Part shown: one piece after another, positions 1-7,218 of the stretch
Layout of the letters: each line of letters starts with the position of its first letter
Numbering within the stretch: the stretch's first letter is position 1
Source of the DNA: a virus
Direction: 5' to 3' (one strand)
DNA length: 36,780 bases
IMG/VR virus record: IMGVR_UViG_3300036781_000145
Location: 1 to 36,780 of that record
Made by a program: the position numbers and the translations under genes
The notes under the pieces: generated by a model
The model's database searches: none
Told to the model about the DNA's origin: nothing
Seen by the model: the letters and a program-made list of their open reading frames with translations, nothing else

Positions 1-33
1 GCTCCCTCGCCGAGTCCCCGTTCGGGTATTAGA

Positions 34-68
34 AAAGCCCCGCACCTGGCGAGAGGTTGCGGGGCTTT
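34..68. terminator. Bidirectional hairpin terminator at left edge
   Basis: A perfect 11-bp inverted repeat (34-44 with 58-68) encloses a 13-nt loop. The minus-strand copy ends in a run of four T, and the plus-strand copy ends in three. It sits directly 3' of the minus-strand tRNA-like fragment at 71-113, as expected for the terminator of a host tRNA gene. Bases 1-33 show nothing I can name. Confidence 0.7.
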
Positions 69-70
69 CG

Positions 71-113
71 TACACCCCCCGGGACTTGAACCCGGAACCC
101 ACTGGATATGGGT
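71..113 (-). other. tRNA 3'-end-like fragment, probable attachment (att) site
   Basis: On the minus strand, 95-79 form a perfect T arm (5-bp stem, loop TTCAAGT). It is followed by a 7-nt acceptor-like strand and a discriminator A at 71. Upstream, 113-97 form a 5-bp stem with a 7-nt loop, possibly a variable arm or a degraded anticodon arm. No matching 5' acceptor strand or anticodon arm follows toward the integrase, so the tRNA is incomplete. Tyrosine-integrase phages commonly integrate at tRNA 3' ends beside int, so this is probably the att core. The tRNA species cannot be named. Confidence 0.5.
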
Positions 114-184
114 CCGTAGCGGTGCTGCGGCCCCGAAATCGTGCCGACCGATCCGGGCCTCGTTCACGGGCAGCGTGACCAAAA

Positions 185-1051
185 GTGGGGGCAGAACGGC
201 CGTTACGCCTGGTGCCAGATTGGGCAGGGATGGACACCCGCATCCATCCCCCGGCAGCGTGGCTGAGGGAACTTGACGACTATTACGCATGGCTTCGCAG
301 CGCACACACGTCTCCAGGCACGATCAAGCTGCACTCCTATCACCTCCGCCGATTCGCGACCCTGCACCCGCACCCGTACGCGGTGAAACGCGACGACCTG
401 ATCGACTACCTCGGATCTGGCGACTGGTCCGCCGGCTACCAGCGATCCATCCGCACGACCCTGAAAGCCTTCTACGGATGGGCGCGCGAAGAGAAACGGA
501 TCAGGAAGAACCCGACGAAGAAGCTCCATAAGATCGCCGTGCCCCCGGGTGTGCCGCGGCCTGCGTCCGAGGAAGATGTCGCCGCAGGGCTGGAGATTGC
601 TGACGAGCGCGTGCGACTGATGATCCGGCTTGCAGCACAAGCTGGACTCCGGTGCTGCGAAATCGCTGTCGTCCACACTGACGACCTCATCCGCGACCTC
701 GTGGGATGGTCGCTTGCCGCACACGGCAAAGGAGACAAGACTCGCATCGTCCCACTGAACCCTGGACTTGCCGCCGACCTACTCGGCATGCCAGAAGGTT
801 ACGTGTTCGTCGGCCAAATCGATGGGCATCTGTCAGCCGCCTACGTCTCGAAGCTGATCTCCCGAGCCCTCCCGGAAGGTGTGACAGCTCACCCCATGCG
901 GCATCGATTCGCGTCGGTGGCGTATGAAGGGACTGGAGGCGATATCCGTGCGGTTCAGGAACTGCTCGGCCACGCCTCGGTAGCCACGACCCAGATATAT
1001 ACCAAAGTCCCAGATGGAGCGAAACGTCGCGGAGTTCTCGCCGCGGCCTAG
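185..1051 (+). CDS. int: Tyrosine recombinase / phage integrase
   Basis: This 288-aa site-specific recombinase would integrate and, with an excisionase, excise the phage. An N-terminal SAM-like core-binding domain covers about residues 25-115, with the catalytic domain at about 125-288. Visible catalytic residues are R156 (in AGLRCCE), K182 in the beta-hairpin, H236 and R239 (in HPMRHRF), H263 (in LLGH) and Y272 (in TQIYTKV), so the set is complete. The GTG at 185 is the longest start; ATG at 230 is an alternative that loses no domain. It is the first of two plus-strand genes and lies beside the tRNA-like att fragment, against the direction of all other phage genes. Confidence 0.95.
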   Translation: MGAERPLRLVPDWAGMDTRIHPPAAWLRELDDYYAWLRSAHTSPGTIKLHSYHLRRFATLHPHPYAVKRDDLIDYLGSGDWSAGYQRSIRTTLKAFYGWAREEKRIRKNPTKKLHKIAVPPGVPRPASEEDVAAGLEIADERVRLMIRLAAQAGLRCCEIAVVHTDDLIRDLVGWSLAAHGKGDKTRIVPLNPGLAADLLGMPEGYVFVGQIDGHLSAAYVSKLISRALPEGVTAHPMRHRFASVAYEGTGGDIRAVQELLGHASVATTQIYTKVPDGAKRRGVLAAA

Positions 1052-1082
1052 CACCATACCCCTGAAGAAATGGACCCGTGAA

Positions 1083-1364
1083 ATGCGCCCTCTTGGTATC
1101 ACTTCTATCCTTGCTCTCGTTGCAGGCGTCATCATCGTTGCGGCCGCTCAGTCGAGCGTCCAAGGCATCATTGACGACACGAACGTCCTCGCCACCCCAG
1201 ACCTCACCGGGCCGACCATCTGGTCATGGATCGGCGGCGCCCTGATCGGCGTAGCTGTCACCACATTCGTTCTCGAACTCCTGATGGTGGAGATTCGTCA
1301 GGCGATCCGCATGAATGGCGCGCTGGGTGTGGAGCGGGTGCCGGAAACAACCGCGGACAAGTAG
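1083..1364 (+). CDS. Small membrane protein, two predicted TM helices
   Basis: The ATG at 1083 gives 93 aa with a hydrophobic helix at about residues 5-22 and a second at about 47-68, then a short charged C-terminus. An ATG at 1014 in the same frame would extend into the integrase and add a non-hydrophobic leader, so 1083 is preferred. It follows int by 31 nt and is probably co-transcribed with it. Function is not recognised. In a lysogen it could act at the membrane, for example in superinfection exclusion, but that rests only on its position next to int. Confidence 0.65.
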   Translation: MRPLGITSILALVAGVIIVAAAQSSVQGIIDDTNVLATPDLTGPTIWSWIGGALIGVAVTTFVLELLMVEIRQAIRMNGALGVERVPETTADK

Positions 1365-1374
1365 GCGGGAATGC

Positions 1375-1426
1375 CGAAAAGCGCCCCGATGCCACCTCGA
1401 GATGAGGGGCGCCGGGGCGCTTTTCG
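1375..1426. terminator. Bidirectional terminator between convergent operons
   Basis: A perfect 14-bp inverted repeat (1375-1388 with 1413-1426) has a 24-nt loop that contains a smaller cctc/gagg pairing. A run of four T ends the plus-strand copy and the minus-strand copy likewise. It lies exactly between the plus-strand int operon (ending 1364) and the last minus-strand gene (ending 1433), so it should stop transcription from both sides. Confidence 0.85.
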
Positions 1427-1432
1427 TGTTGC

Positions 1433-1579
1433 TCAGCGGAGCCGAGTGCTAGCCGAGTCGATCCGCTGCTGAAGAGTGCGATTGGCCTGCGAGAGCATCC
1501 CGCAGAACTGGCAGATGATCATGCCATTCGAGTTGATGAAGCGATGCTGGCAGGGCGGGAAGTCGCCGAGATACTCCAT
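1433..1579 (-). CDS. Small Cys-rich protein, putative zinc ribbon (48 aa)
   Basis: This 48-aa frame starts at ATG 1579, sharing one base (TGATG) with the stop of the 194-aa gene upstream. It ends next to the bidirectional terminator, so it is the last gene of the minus-strand transcript. Residues C10 and H12 followed by a CQFC knuckle around residues 23-26 suggest a single metal site. The C-terminus is polar and Arg/Gln-rich. Function is unknown. The exact overlap and the Cys pattern support it as a real gene. Confidence 0.6.
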   Translation of the reverse strand: MEYLGDFPPCQHRFINSNGMIICQFCGMLSQANRTLQQRIDSASTRLR

Positions 1580-2163
1580 CAGGCGATCACCTGCCAGTGC
1601 CCGCGCGTGTCGGGCTCCCAGTCGGACGAGTTGCGCTTGTCGGGCGTCTCGTCCTCTGCGAAGTCCCGAACCCAGCGCCCGTGCTGCATGGGATCGAACT
1701 GCGATCGGCTGGTCGCCCAGTAGTCGTCATGGCCGTCGAGCATGACCCGGAGGTTCACGGAGGCCTGGAGCGCCTGAACGATCCACGACGCCTGGATCTT
1801 CTCGATCTCGGCCGCCTTGTGGCGCTGGAACTCGGCCTCGGTCATGTTCGCGTACTCGCTGGGGTAGCCAGGCTCGGCGAGCGCCTCGGCATCGGCCTTG
1901 CCCTGGCTCTTGCGGTATCGAGCTGTCAGCGTGCGGTTCAGCTGCCGGGTGCGCTCCTCCTGCGCAGCGGGTGACCCGCTGAGGCCGAAGTCGCGAACGA
2001 TGAGCGCCGGGTAGGTGTCGCCTTCGCGTACGTCGTTCCCGCCGGCGATCGCTTGGCCGAGCTGCTGGCGGCGCTGCATGATGCCGCGCGCATCTTCCTC
2101 GGTCAGCGTGTAGAGCACGGTCTTGCCGACACGCTCGGTGATGTTGGTGCTGCCTGTCTTCAT
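1579..2163 (-). CDS. Hypothetical protein, 194 aa
   Basis: A soluble, charged protein with no signal peptide or membrane helix. The middle (about residues 70-125) is rich in Arg, Lys, Glu and Ala and probably helical. The C-terminal third has several Trp and Asp residues. No catalytic motif is recognised. The start is ATG 2163, preceded by a strong AGGAGG at good spacing. It lies downstream of the holin-like genes and upstream of the 48-aa zinc-ribbon gene. A lysis or late function is possible only from position. Confidence 0.7.
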   Translation of the reverse strand: MKTGSTNITERVGKTVLYTLTEEDARGIMQRRQQLGQAIAGGNDVREGDTYPALIVRDFGLSGSPAAQEERTRQLNRTLTARYRKSQGKADAEALAEPGYPSEYANMTEAEFQRHKAAEIEKIQASWIVQALQASVNLRVMLDGHDDYWATSRSQFDPMQHGRWVRDFAEDETPDKRNSSDWEPDTRGHWQVIA

Positions 2164-2249
2164 GGTGTCCTCCTCGGACGGATCGGTGTTGAGCGGCGCT
2201 GGTGCGCCAGATCGCTATTCGGTTGTGGGGTGTTGCGGTCGACCTTCAT
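2160..2249 (-). CDS. Possible 29-aa micro-ORF
   Basis: A 29-residue basic, Pro-rich frame starts with ATG overlapping the stop of the 46-aa membrane protein gene by 4 nt. It ends in a TGA that overlaps the ATG of the 194-aa gene by 4 nt. Double ATGA linkage is the pattern used throughout this phage. However, it contains the ribosome binding site of the next gene and has no recognisable content, so it may be a coupling leader rather than a functional protein. Confidence 0.3.
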   Translation of the reverse strand: MKVDRNTPQPNSDLAHQRRSTPIRPRRTP

Positions 2250-2386
2250 GGGTCGAACGGGTGTCGCTGGTGTACGTGCTGCTGTTCCACGAGGCCCTGA
2301 TTGCGGCCTGGTGCCCTCCACCACAGCCAGGTCACACCGGCCAGGGTCAAGATGCCGAGGATCAGGCCGCCGAGTGGCGGGAGCAT
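2246..2386 (-). CDS. Small single-pass membrane protein (46 aa)
   Basis: The ATG at 2386 lies 3 nt past the stop of the holin-like gene. Residues about 3-23 are strongly hydrophobic and end in Trp-rich WLWW at the membrane interface, followed by a short polar, His/Gln-rich tail. Size, topology and position directly after a multi-pass membrane protein in the lysis region fit a second small holin or a spanin-like accessory. No family is recognised. Confidence 0.55.
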   Translation of the reverse strand: MLPPLGGLILGILTLAGVTWLWWRAPGRNQGLVEQQHVHQRHPFDP

Positions 2387-2389
2387 CGG

Positions 2390-2767
2390 TCAGGCGGCGA
2401 GTGCTTTCGGGGTGGCTGCACCCCAGTCGGTGCGCACCTGCACGCCGAACTCGGTGGCGATCGCCTTCACGAAGCCGATGATCATCAGAACGACGGCATC
2501 CTTCGTCACAGGGGTCGCGGTGATCCAGAGCGCGATGAAGGGAATGGCGACGACGATCGCGGCACCGAACAGGTCGAGGCTGGTCTTCAACGCGCCCGCC
2601 CACGTCACCTTCAACAGGGGCACAATGATGACCACGATCGACGACGCGATCAGGGCCGCCAACTGCAGGTCGCTGATGAGACCGAAGTCCTTCAGACCTT
2701 GCACCGCCGTGAGCACGACGATGATGAACGACAGCAGGCCGGTGAGGTTCTCTTTGATCCAGTTCAT
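2390..2767 (-). CDS. Holin-like membrane protein
   Basis: This 125-aa, almost entirely hydrophobic protein has predicted helices at about residues 8-23, 34-54, 60-83 and 87-105 and a polar C-terminus. It resembles small actinophage holins in length and topology, which make holes in the cytoplasmic membrane at lysis. It starts at ATG 2767, overlapping the upstream stop by 4 nt. It is one of four membrane proteins in a row, so which is the true holin cannot be settled from sequence alone. Confidence 0.65.
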   Translation of the reverse strand: MNWIKENLTGLLSFIIVVLTAVQGLKDFGLISDLQLAALIASSIVVIIVPLLKVTWAGALKTSLDLFGAAIVVAIPFIALWITATPVTKDAVVLMIIGFVKAIATEFGVQVRTDWGAATPKALAA

Positions 2768-3051
2768 GATTCCTTCTTTCGTGTGATGCGGGGGGCGCGG
2801 CCGAGTTCGGCCGGCCAGGGGGAAGGTTCGATACCGTTCGCGAGGAGCTGACGCATCAGCTCAGAGGCGTACTCGAGTGCCATGCGCCGCTCGCGGTCGG
2901 CTTGGTCGATGGTGCGGTTGCGGACCTCGCGCCGGTGATCCCGACCTGTCCACCGCTGCCACACGGTCCGCACGAGCAGGGCGACGGTGGTAGGGCCGCC
3001 TACGAGCGCGACGATGGCTCCGGCGACACGGAGGACGTCATCTGCGCTCAA
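2764..3051 (-). CDS. Membrane-anchored protein with N-terminal TM helix (95 aa)
   Basis: A hydrophobic helix at about residues 6-26 is followed by a highly charged region rich in Arg, Glu and Asp that could be a helix or coiled coil. The frame is open for 294 codons upstream, but that part is antisense-like noise under the neighbouring membrane gene. The best start is TTG 3051, which overlaps the upstream TGA as TTGA, in line with this phage's coupling habit. No Shine-Dalgarno is seen. Function is unknown; a spanin-like or accessory lysis role is possible. Confidence 0.55.
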   Translation of the reverse strand: MSADDVLRVAGAIVALVGGPTTVALLVRTVWQRWTGRDHRREVRNRTIDQADRERRMALEYASELMRQLLANGIEPSPWPAELGRAPRITRKKES

Positions 3052-3467
3052 GGTGCAGCCCGCACGTGTCGGTCGGCTTCCGACAGCCAACGGTTCACGA
3101 GCAGCAAGGCGAACGCGAGTGCGATCGCGACCGTCGCTGTCGATGCTCCCAACCCGATCGCGACGATCAGGAACTCCGCGAGCGCCGTCCAGAGGAGGAC
3201 GATGCCGAGGCGTTCCAGCCACCACATGGCGGGAAGTACGGCGATGAGGCCTGTGGCTCCGCCGGCGACGAGGCATCCGCCGAAGATGACCGCGACCACG
3301 GTGCCTAGGACGCCTTCGAATGAGGGTGGGAGGTTGAGGAGGTAGAAGGTGCCGAGGACGGCGAAGCAGCAGTAGGCGGTGAACATCACCAGGCGGATCA
3401 CGCGAGGTTCTGCGATGAGCAGGAACAAACGCAGCCAGAACCGGCCCACGGGCCCGAGGATGCTCAT
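3048..3467 (-). CDS. Integral membrane protein, about four TM helices
   Basis: The ATG at 3467 overlaps the stop of the M23-like gene by 4 nt and gives 139 aa. Hydrophobic stretches lie at about residues 24-44, 53-78, 84-105 and 107-127. The short N- and C-terminal ends carry Arg residues. Its place directly after the cell-wall-related gene makes it a holin candidate or lysis partner. No sequence family is recognised. An in-frame ATG at 3488 would lose the exact overlap and is less likely. Confidence 0.65.
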   Translation of the reverse strand: MSILGPVGRFWLRLFLLIAEPRVIRLVMFTAYCCFAVLGTFYLLNLPPSFEGVLGTVVAVIFGGCLVAGGATGLIAVLPAMWWLERLGIVLLWTALAEFLIVAIGLGASTATVAIALAFALLLVNRWLSEADRHVRAAP

Positions 3468-4378
3468 TTGCCCCACCCGCTGATCCACCCGAGCAGACCG
3501 ATCGCGGCGGCAGCGATGATCCCGATGATGGTCGCGACCCAGCCGATGGTGCTGACGGGCTTTGCTGGCGGGGGCGGTGAGGTGGTGGGTGTGTCGTCAG
3601 CAGCTGGCGGTAGCTCGGCAGGCGGCTGGTCCTGCTGACCTTGATCATGGTCGGCTGGCGGTGCCTGTATTGGAGGCGCTTCGACGGGCGGGGCAGGTTC
3701 GGCCGGGGGTGCAGGGCTCAGGTCCGCCAGGTCGTGGATTCCCGCATCGGTGAAGGTCTTCGAGTGCGACCAGAGGCCGTCAACGTCGAACCAGACCGTG
3801 CTGCCCTCGTAAGCGTCGCCGTCCTTCCACCCCATGACGGTGTGGACGGATCCGGCGTTCAGCGGGACGGCACCGATTGGCGCATTGAGCTTGGCGTCCG
3901 TGCGGCGGCGGGAGTTCTCGATGCCGACACGTCGCTCAGTCGGCTTCAGCGGAGGCGGCGTCAGGGCGGCATGCGCGGCCGCCTTGGTCATCGTCACCAT
4001 CGGCAGGAACGGGATCCGGACACCCTTCGAGTTGATGCCGTTGATGTGGGTGGCTTTGTACTCGCCCTCACGGAACAGTGTGCCTTCTGCGATGACGTCG
4101 AAGACCTTGACGTGCTGGCCCTTCTTGACGTGCACGTTGGCGTTCTCGCACAGTCGCACTGATCGGCCGGCCGGGTCGCCGTCGATCTTGATGATGATCG
4201 AGTTGAAGGTGTCGCCGCCGGCCTGCGTCACGACGCCTGAGGCGGGCGCGACGAGGATGTGGTCGCGGGCCACCTTGAAGTCGTCTCCGCCTCCGGACGC
4301 GCCGGCTGCCTTCACGTGAGCCGCCCAGTTGTTGATATCAGCGGCGCCCTCGCATGGGTTGATGATGATCTCAGCCAT
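3464..4378 (-). CDS. M23-like lysin-type protein with degenerate active site and C-terminal TM anchor
   Basis: This 304-aa protein begins with an INPCEG segment that I recall from actinophage lysins. About residues 30-110 resemble the M23 peptidase / lipoyl-type beta fold (APASGVV, VHVKKGQHVKVFDVIAEG). The metal ligands look lost: no H-x-G-x-D histidine, and THING stands where the HLHFE-type motif is expected. About residues 170-215 form a small Trp-containing domain. A Pro-rich linker (220-275) leads to a C-terminal TM helix (278-300). An AAGGAG lies just before ATG 4378. It is the only endolysin candidate in the window. It could instead be a pseudo-enzyme that binds the cell wall. Confidence 0.5.
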   Translation of the reverse strand: MAEIIINPCEGAADINNWAAHVKAAGASGGGDDFKVARDHILVAPASGVVTQAGGDTFNSIIIKIDGDPAGRSVRLCENANVHVKKGQHVKVFDVIAEGTLFREGEYKATHINGINSKGVRIPFLPMVTMTKAAAHAALTPPPLKPTERRVGIENSRRRTDAKLNAPIGAVPLNAGSVHTVMGWKDGDAYEGSTVWFDVDGLWSHSKTFTDAGIHDLADLSPAPPAEPAPPVEAPPIQAPPADHDQGQQDQPPAELPPAADDTPTTSPPPPAKPVSTIGWVATIIGIIAAAAIGLLGWISGWGK

Positions 4379-4406
4379 GTGATTGCTCCTTGCATGGAAG
4401 AGGGAA

Positions 4407-4429
4407 GGCCCCGCGCGGTGTGCGGGGCC
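4407..4429. terminator. Hairpin between tail and lysis modules
   Basis: A perfect 8-bp GC-rich inverted repeat (4407-4414 with 4422-4429) has a 7-nt loop and sits in the 74-nt gap between the last tail gene and the lysin-like gene. There is no strong T run on the minus strand, so it may be a weak terminator or attenuator that lowers readthrough into lysis genes. Confidence 0.5.
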
Positions 4430-4452
4430 AGGAAAGTAGGGCAGGTCGGGAT

Positions 4453-4701
4453 CTAGCGGATGCGACCCGTGGATGTCGGCGTCGAACCACCGTTTCCGGC
4501 AGCCGGTTTCGCCGCACCAGTGATGATGGATGCCTCGTCTTCGGTCAGCGGCGCGCCGGCCATGAGCTTCTGCATCGCCGAGGCGCGGAGCGTCTCCTGT
4601 GAGCCGATGTCGGGTGCATCGTTCACGGGGGTGAGCGGGGCCGGGTCGTGGAACACGGGAGCGAGTGAGCCCTCTGGCGTGATGTCCTCTAGAGCGGTCA
4701 T
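4453..4701 (-). CDS. Hypothetical protein after tail-tip genes (82 aa)
   Basis: The start at ATG 4701 overlaps the upstream stop by 4 nt. The protein is acidic, Pro/Ala-rich and probably partly disordered, with a short helical stretch at about residues 36-58 and a Gly/Ser/Thr-rich tail. It has no cysteines, membrane segment or known motif. It is the last gene of the tail module before a hairpin, so a small virion or tail-fibre accessory role is plausible but unproven. Confidence 0.65.
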   Translation of the reverse strand: MTALEDITPEGSLAPVFHDPAPLTPVNDAPDIGSQETLRASAMQKLMAGAPLTEDEASIITGAAKPAAGNGGSTPTSTGRIR

Positions 4702-5555
4702 GCGATCTTCACCACCTTGATCCAACCGGTCATCGTGACACCAGCCTGTGCACACAGCAGAGTGAGGCCATCAGCCACACTCGCGGCTGCCACCGACGCC
4801 TCGCGCCAGTTGTAAAGATCAGCGGTTGCGTCTGTTACAGCCTCGGTCACGGCGAACGTCTTGACGTTAACGGCGGGTCGGAACAGCTTGACGGTGCCTT
4901 GGAAAATAGCGCTACTGCCGCCATTGGTGGGGTCGAGGTAGGTCAGGATATTCGAGCTCGTCGCACTCGATCGTGTTGGCCCTGAAGCGAGCAAGGTATA
5001 CACGGCCGTGCGGTTGTAGACGGTCCCCGACACATCCGTGCCGGCCGCCCTAAGCCGGTATCCGACGACAGAGCCGTTCGAGGTCACTCCGCATGCGATG
5101 GCCTGGTAGGCGTCCCCGCCCAGGCCGTCGAACAAGCCATTGAGCGACACGCTCGACGCTCCCGTAAAGGAGACCAGTCCACCGGCCGCGACCGACGCCG
5201 AGCCGGAGCCGACCACCACTGACGAGGGGGTCACTCCGGGGGGGCTATGAAACAGTGCGTCGATCTCGGACTCGGTGTAATAGCGCGTATCGAGTTGGCC
5301 GCCGTCCAACTCGGCCTGGGTGTAGTACGGAAACACCAGACCGGTCGCGCGACCATGGACAATCACCCGGCGACCCGACAGCTCACACCGCACACGGTCC
5401 ATCACGGCCAGGAGAGACACGTCAATGAGAGAGTCCGCAGCGACTTCCGCCGCACCATCGAGCTGCACAAGAAGCGGGTCGAGCGACGTCACGTACGCGT
5501 CAGCGAAGGTAGAGCCCGGCGCGGGCGCGGGCGTCACGCTTGGCAGTGCATCCAT
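4698..5555 (-). CDS. Tail-tip / tail-fibre-like minor tail protein
   Basis: A 285-aa Ser/Gly/Ala/Thr/Val-rich protein. About residues 80-105 carry a linker-like segment with YYTQAELDGG and YYTESEIDALF, a style common in actinophage minor tail proteins. The C-terminal 180 residues are beta-rich like receptor-binding or fibre domains. ATG 5555 is preceded by GGGGAGGA and overlaps the upstream glycosyltransferase gene by 22 nt; the longer in-frame ORF upstream is noise. It would sit at the distal tail and may contact the host. Confidence 0.7.
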   Translation of the reverse strand: MDALPSVTPAPAPGSTFADAYVTSLDPLLVQLDGAAEVAADSLIDVSLLAVMDRVRCELSGRRVIVHGRATGLVFPYYTQAELDGGQLDTRYYTESEIDALFHSPPGVTPSSVVVGSGSASVAAGGLVSFTGASSVSLNGLFDGLGGDAYQAIACGVTSNGSVVGYRLRAAGTDVSGTVYNRTAVYTLLASGPTRSSATSSNILTYLDPTNGGSSAIFQGTVKLFRPAVNVKTFAVTEAVTDATADLYNWREASVAAASVADGLTLLCAQAGVTMTGWIKVVKIA

Positions 5556-6121
5556 GCCGTCCTCCCCGACTTTCCATGCGATGTCATCGACGGCAGCGTG
5601 TCGTCGTGATCCACGGGCGACGGGAACGGGTACGACAGTCTGCCCTGGCCTGCATGCCATGCCCCGAGCCGGGTATCGGTCCCGAGCCAGGCGTGCTGGC
5701 CACCGTGGGCCAGATGATCAAGCACCGCGGGAATGTCGACGGTCGGCATCACATAGCTGACCGCCCACCGCAGCCGATCGGTGAGGCGGGCGTCGTCCAG
5801 CCAGCCCGGCGCGGCTACTTCCTCGATCACCGGCTGAATCAGTCTCGGGTGCGTCCTGCCCACATACAGGCCCAGCAGATGATCGGGACGCTCGACGACC
5901 AGACGGTCCACATGCTCGAGGAAGTCGCCGCACACCATCGCGTCGTCCTCGACAACCACCACATGCGTCGCCGAACCGGCTGAAGCGATGGCCCGCACAT
6001 GATTCGGGAACGCCCCATCACGGCCAGCGTCCATGACGATCTGGCCGCCGATCGTCGCCTGCAACCCGGCGGCCCGGTCTGCCCGGTCCGGGACGGCGAC
6101 GATCCTCACCGCAATGGTCAC
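5534..6121 (-). CDS. GT25-like glycosyltransferase in the tail operon
   Basis: A 195-aa soluble protein with a GT-A-like core. An N-terminal beta strand is followed by VVVVEDDAMV at about residues 53-62, matching the EDD motif of family 25 (LPS-type) glycosyltransferases. The C-terminus has a SHGKSGRTAW segment also in GT25 style. It starts at GTG 6121, overlapping the previous gene by 4 nt, and lies between two minor tail genes. It therefore probably adds sugar to a tail protein; modification of host surface glycans is the alternative. Its acceptor and sugar donor cannot be read from sequence. Confidence 0.65.
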   Translation of the reverse strand: MTIAVRIVAVPDRADRAAGLQATIGGQIVMDAGRDGAFPNHVRAIASAGSATHVVVVEDDAMVCGDFLEHVDRLVVERPDHLLGLYVGRTHPRLIQPVIEEVAAPGWLDDARLTDRLRWAVSYVMPTVDIPAVLDHLAHGGQHAWLGTDTRLGAWHAGQGRLSYPFPSPVDHDDTLPSMTSHGKSGRTAWMHCQA

Positions 6122-7218
6122 GCGACGGTCTCATCCTGCACAGCAGTCACCGCCGTCAACGTGGTTGCGGAGGTACCTGTCGGGCTCGTGTCCACGGTCA
6201 TGGAGTCCACGGTCGCGAACATCGGATCGCCTGCACGAGGGGTGTTGAACCGCACCACCTGATTCAATGCCAACCCCGGCAGATGCAGCAGCTTCACCTC
6301 CGCCTTGCGGCCGTCCTTCGACAGGTTCAGCAACTGCTGGTGCGCGTACGCCTGCACCGCATCCTGCGACAGCGCTGACACGTTCGAGTAGATCTTCTCC
6401 ACCACGAAGCCGCGCGACGCGACCGAGTACGGCGACGACGGATCGTTGTTCACCGACACCGCCGTCTGGCCAGGCAACCAGCCCACCGGCTGCCCGACCG
6501 CACGAACTTGGTTCGGCACGTTGGGCGCGTTGTCCGTGAAGTCGAACGCCGTCAGAAACCTGGGGTTCCCATCGACGTCGAACGGGCGCCGACCCGTAAA
6601 GGATTCGGGCCGATCCTGCGGCAGCACGTAAGGGTCGCAGCGCAGCGTCCCGCTCATGTCGGAATAGATCGACGAATACCCGAGCGAGTCCTGCAGAACC
6701 GAGTTCAGCACCTGCAGGGCAGTCTCACCCTGGGTCCACGACAGCGGCGCGTCGTTCGTCGTCGACGATGCCTGAACGGCGAACTGGGTGAACCCCATCC
6801 GGGTCAGGAACGCGGTGATCCAATCGGTCAGCACCGTGCCGGCATCGATCGTGACCGTGATGCTATCGTCCGTGTTCACCACTGACGCAGCGCTCGTGTA
6901 GGAGAGCAGCGCCTCCATGCTCACCAGATCAACGGTGCCAGTCCAGCCGGACGACACGAACGACTTCTTCGGGAACGACGGCACCCACAGCCCGAAGGGG
7001 CTGTCGACGCCATCCAGCGTCAGCACGGGACGGATGAGCACGTTCAGCAGGTCACCGTCGTCGGTCTGCTTCACGTTCAGGGACCCTTGCCCCTTGATGG
7101 CCTGATTCTTCTGCCACCCCAGGGACCCGCCGATCGCGCCGGTGAGATTCTTGCCCGTGTAGCCGGTGGTGCGGTCCCAGAGCTCGTACCGCCACGCCTG
7201 CTCGACCGAGAGCGTCAC
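6118..7218 (-). CDS. Minor tail protein, baseplate/hub-like
   Basis: This 366-aa protein begins with a Trp-rich strand-forming region (about residues 8-36), consistent with an actinophage tail-tip hub protein. Its middle has alternating hydrophobic residues and conserved-looking DG and NP turns. It follows the FN3-bearing tail gene, the usual order after tape measure and distal-tail proteins. GTG 7218 overlaps the upstream stop by 4 nt. No enzymatic motif is seen. Assignment rests on gene order and length. Confidence 0.7.
   Translation of the reverse strand: MTLSVEQAWRYELWDRTTGYTGKNLTGAIGGSLGWQKNQAIKGQGSLNVKQTDDGDLLNVLIRPVLTLDGVDSPFGLWVPSFPKKSFVSSGWTGTVDLVSMEALLSYTSAASVVNTDDSITVTIDAGTVLTDWITAFLTRMGFTQFAVQASSTTNDAPLSWTQGETALQVLNSVLQDSLGYSSIYSDMSGTLRCDPYVLPQDRPESFTGRRPFDVDGNPRFLTAFDFTDNAPNVPNQVRAVGQPVGWLPGQTAVSVNNDPSSPYSVASRGFVVEKIYSNVSALSQDAVQAYAHQQLLNLSKDGRKAEVKLLHLPGLALNQVVRFNTPRAGDPMFATVDSMTVDTSPTGTSATTLTAVTAVQDETVA

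Noticed and set aside
71-180. A complete tRNA at the left edge
   Set aside because: T arm and 3' acceptor strand are present, but no matching 5' acceptor strand or proper anticodon loop follows.
2764-3648. 294-codon minus frame
   Set aside because: The upstream two thirds is Arg/Pro/His-rich noise under two real genes; only the final 95 codons look coding.
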